Below, in pieces: positions 63,612-64,000 of a stretch of DNA of 64,000 nucleotides. The translations under genes and the position numbers were made by a program. Each line of letters opens with the position of its first letter. Position 1 is the stretch's first letter. Source of the DNA: Vacuolonema iberomarrocanum LEGE 07170 (GTDB taxonomy: Bacteria > Cyanobacteriota > Cyanobacteriia > Elainellales > Elainellaceae). The DNA lies in assembly GCA_015207365.1 (NCBI GenBank), contig JADEXA010000002.1, positions 124,001 through 188,000 on the forward strand, given 5' to 3'. The notes under the pieces were generated by a model that ran no database searches, was not told the origin of the DNA, and saw only the letters and a list, made by a program, of their open reading frames with translations.

Positions 63612-64000
63612 TAGGGTTCAGTACTGATTACCAAATCACTCAAAGTCCCCCGCTTCCTCCACGTAAAAACGTAGTAGACAGGTCATCTCAGCAGGCATGA
63701 CAGAACTGGGACTCAAGCCTGCCAACTTACTTGACAGACCAAGCCTTAATGTACGGCCCATAAAGCTTGCTTAGAAACTCACCAACCTCGTACCACATCC
63801 CAAACGATGATGCAGACAGAAATAGAAAAACGCACCTTATTTACACCCTATAAATCCAGCCAAATCCTATGCAATGCATAAGATTTGGCCAACAAAAAGA
63901 GACACAGTCAATCAATCTAAACTCAGCCTACTGACTATATGAAGGAACTTTCTTCATAGTCATAGATTACCCAGTTTATCTACGCTTCTAACAATTTTGA
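63612..64000. other. Upstream region of the GGDEF/EAL gene with a 31-bp palindrome
   Basis: No gene seen. GCCAAATCCTATGCA (63859-63873) and TGCATAAGATTTGGC (63875-63889) form a near-perfect palindrome (one mismatch) with a single central base. The single-base centre fits a dimeric regulator site better than a hairpin. The region is AT-rich. Confidence 0.5.

Overview
This window is a piece of a cyanobacterial chromosome. The evidence is the dense scatter of the HIP1 octamer GCGATCGC, the cytochrome b6f genes petC and petA, a homologue set of the Synechocystis slr0144-slr0152 photosystem II assembly operon, a cyanobacteriochrome-type sensor and an NtcA-dependent urea operon. Gene content, moderately high GC and mobile-element-like palindromes fit a filamentous Leptolyngbya-like lineage, but the exact genus is a guess.

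Layout. 1-4.9 kb: 3' part of a NicO/RcnA-type nickel/cobalt exporter and a small periplasmic partner, a decayed SMR drug-efflux pseudogene, a small conserved protein, a short-chain dehydrogenase and a B12-binding radical SAM protein. 6.1-16.8 kb: a giant RTX protein (2,932 residues, about 25 repeat modules) followed by an HlyD-type adaptor for type I secretion. 17-24 kb: hemC, a small conserved protein, then a long, apparently structured leader and a photosystem-II-assembly (PAP) gene group ending in an SpkG-type kinase. 24-32 kb: a Z-ISO/NnrU membrane protein, a thioredoxin, an unusual membrane fusion (cNMP domain, decayed AAA+ domain, polyferredoxin) divergent from an ABC exporter across a 5 x 17-bp repeat, a PHP phosphoesterase and ackA.

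33-43 kb is the accessory part. An AT-rich two-gene unit without HIP1 sites encodes a small HEPN-like protein and a double-NTPase KGGVGR protein. Beyond mnmA lies a second unit: a small membrane-active-like protein with a C-terminal motif that reappears near the N-terminus of the adjacent NACHT-HEAT-TIR NLR protein. This looks like an amyloid-motif-coupled effector/receptor pair. An orphan antitoxin-like gene lies between the two units and a csaA gene broken by one stop codon follows them. I regard these two conflict-type units as the most interesting systems in the window.

43-64 kb is mostly core: a DUF3067 protein, petC-petA, DUF1643 and DUF4349 proteins, ktrA, anmK, and urtABCDE reading leftward from a textbook NtcA promoter (UrtD carries an extra TerB-like C-terminal domain). 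Then come uvrB, a membrane Ser/Thr kinase, and a GAF-GAF-GGDEF-EAL protein with an intact bilin-binding cysteine. Palindromic repeats, two of them related copies flanking uvrB and the kinase, mark several intergenic regions. I saw no tRNA, rRNA, CRISPR array or intact transposase.
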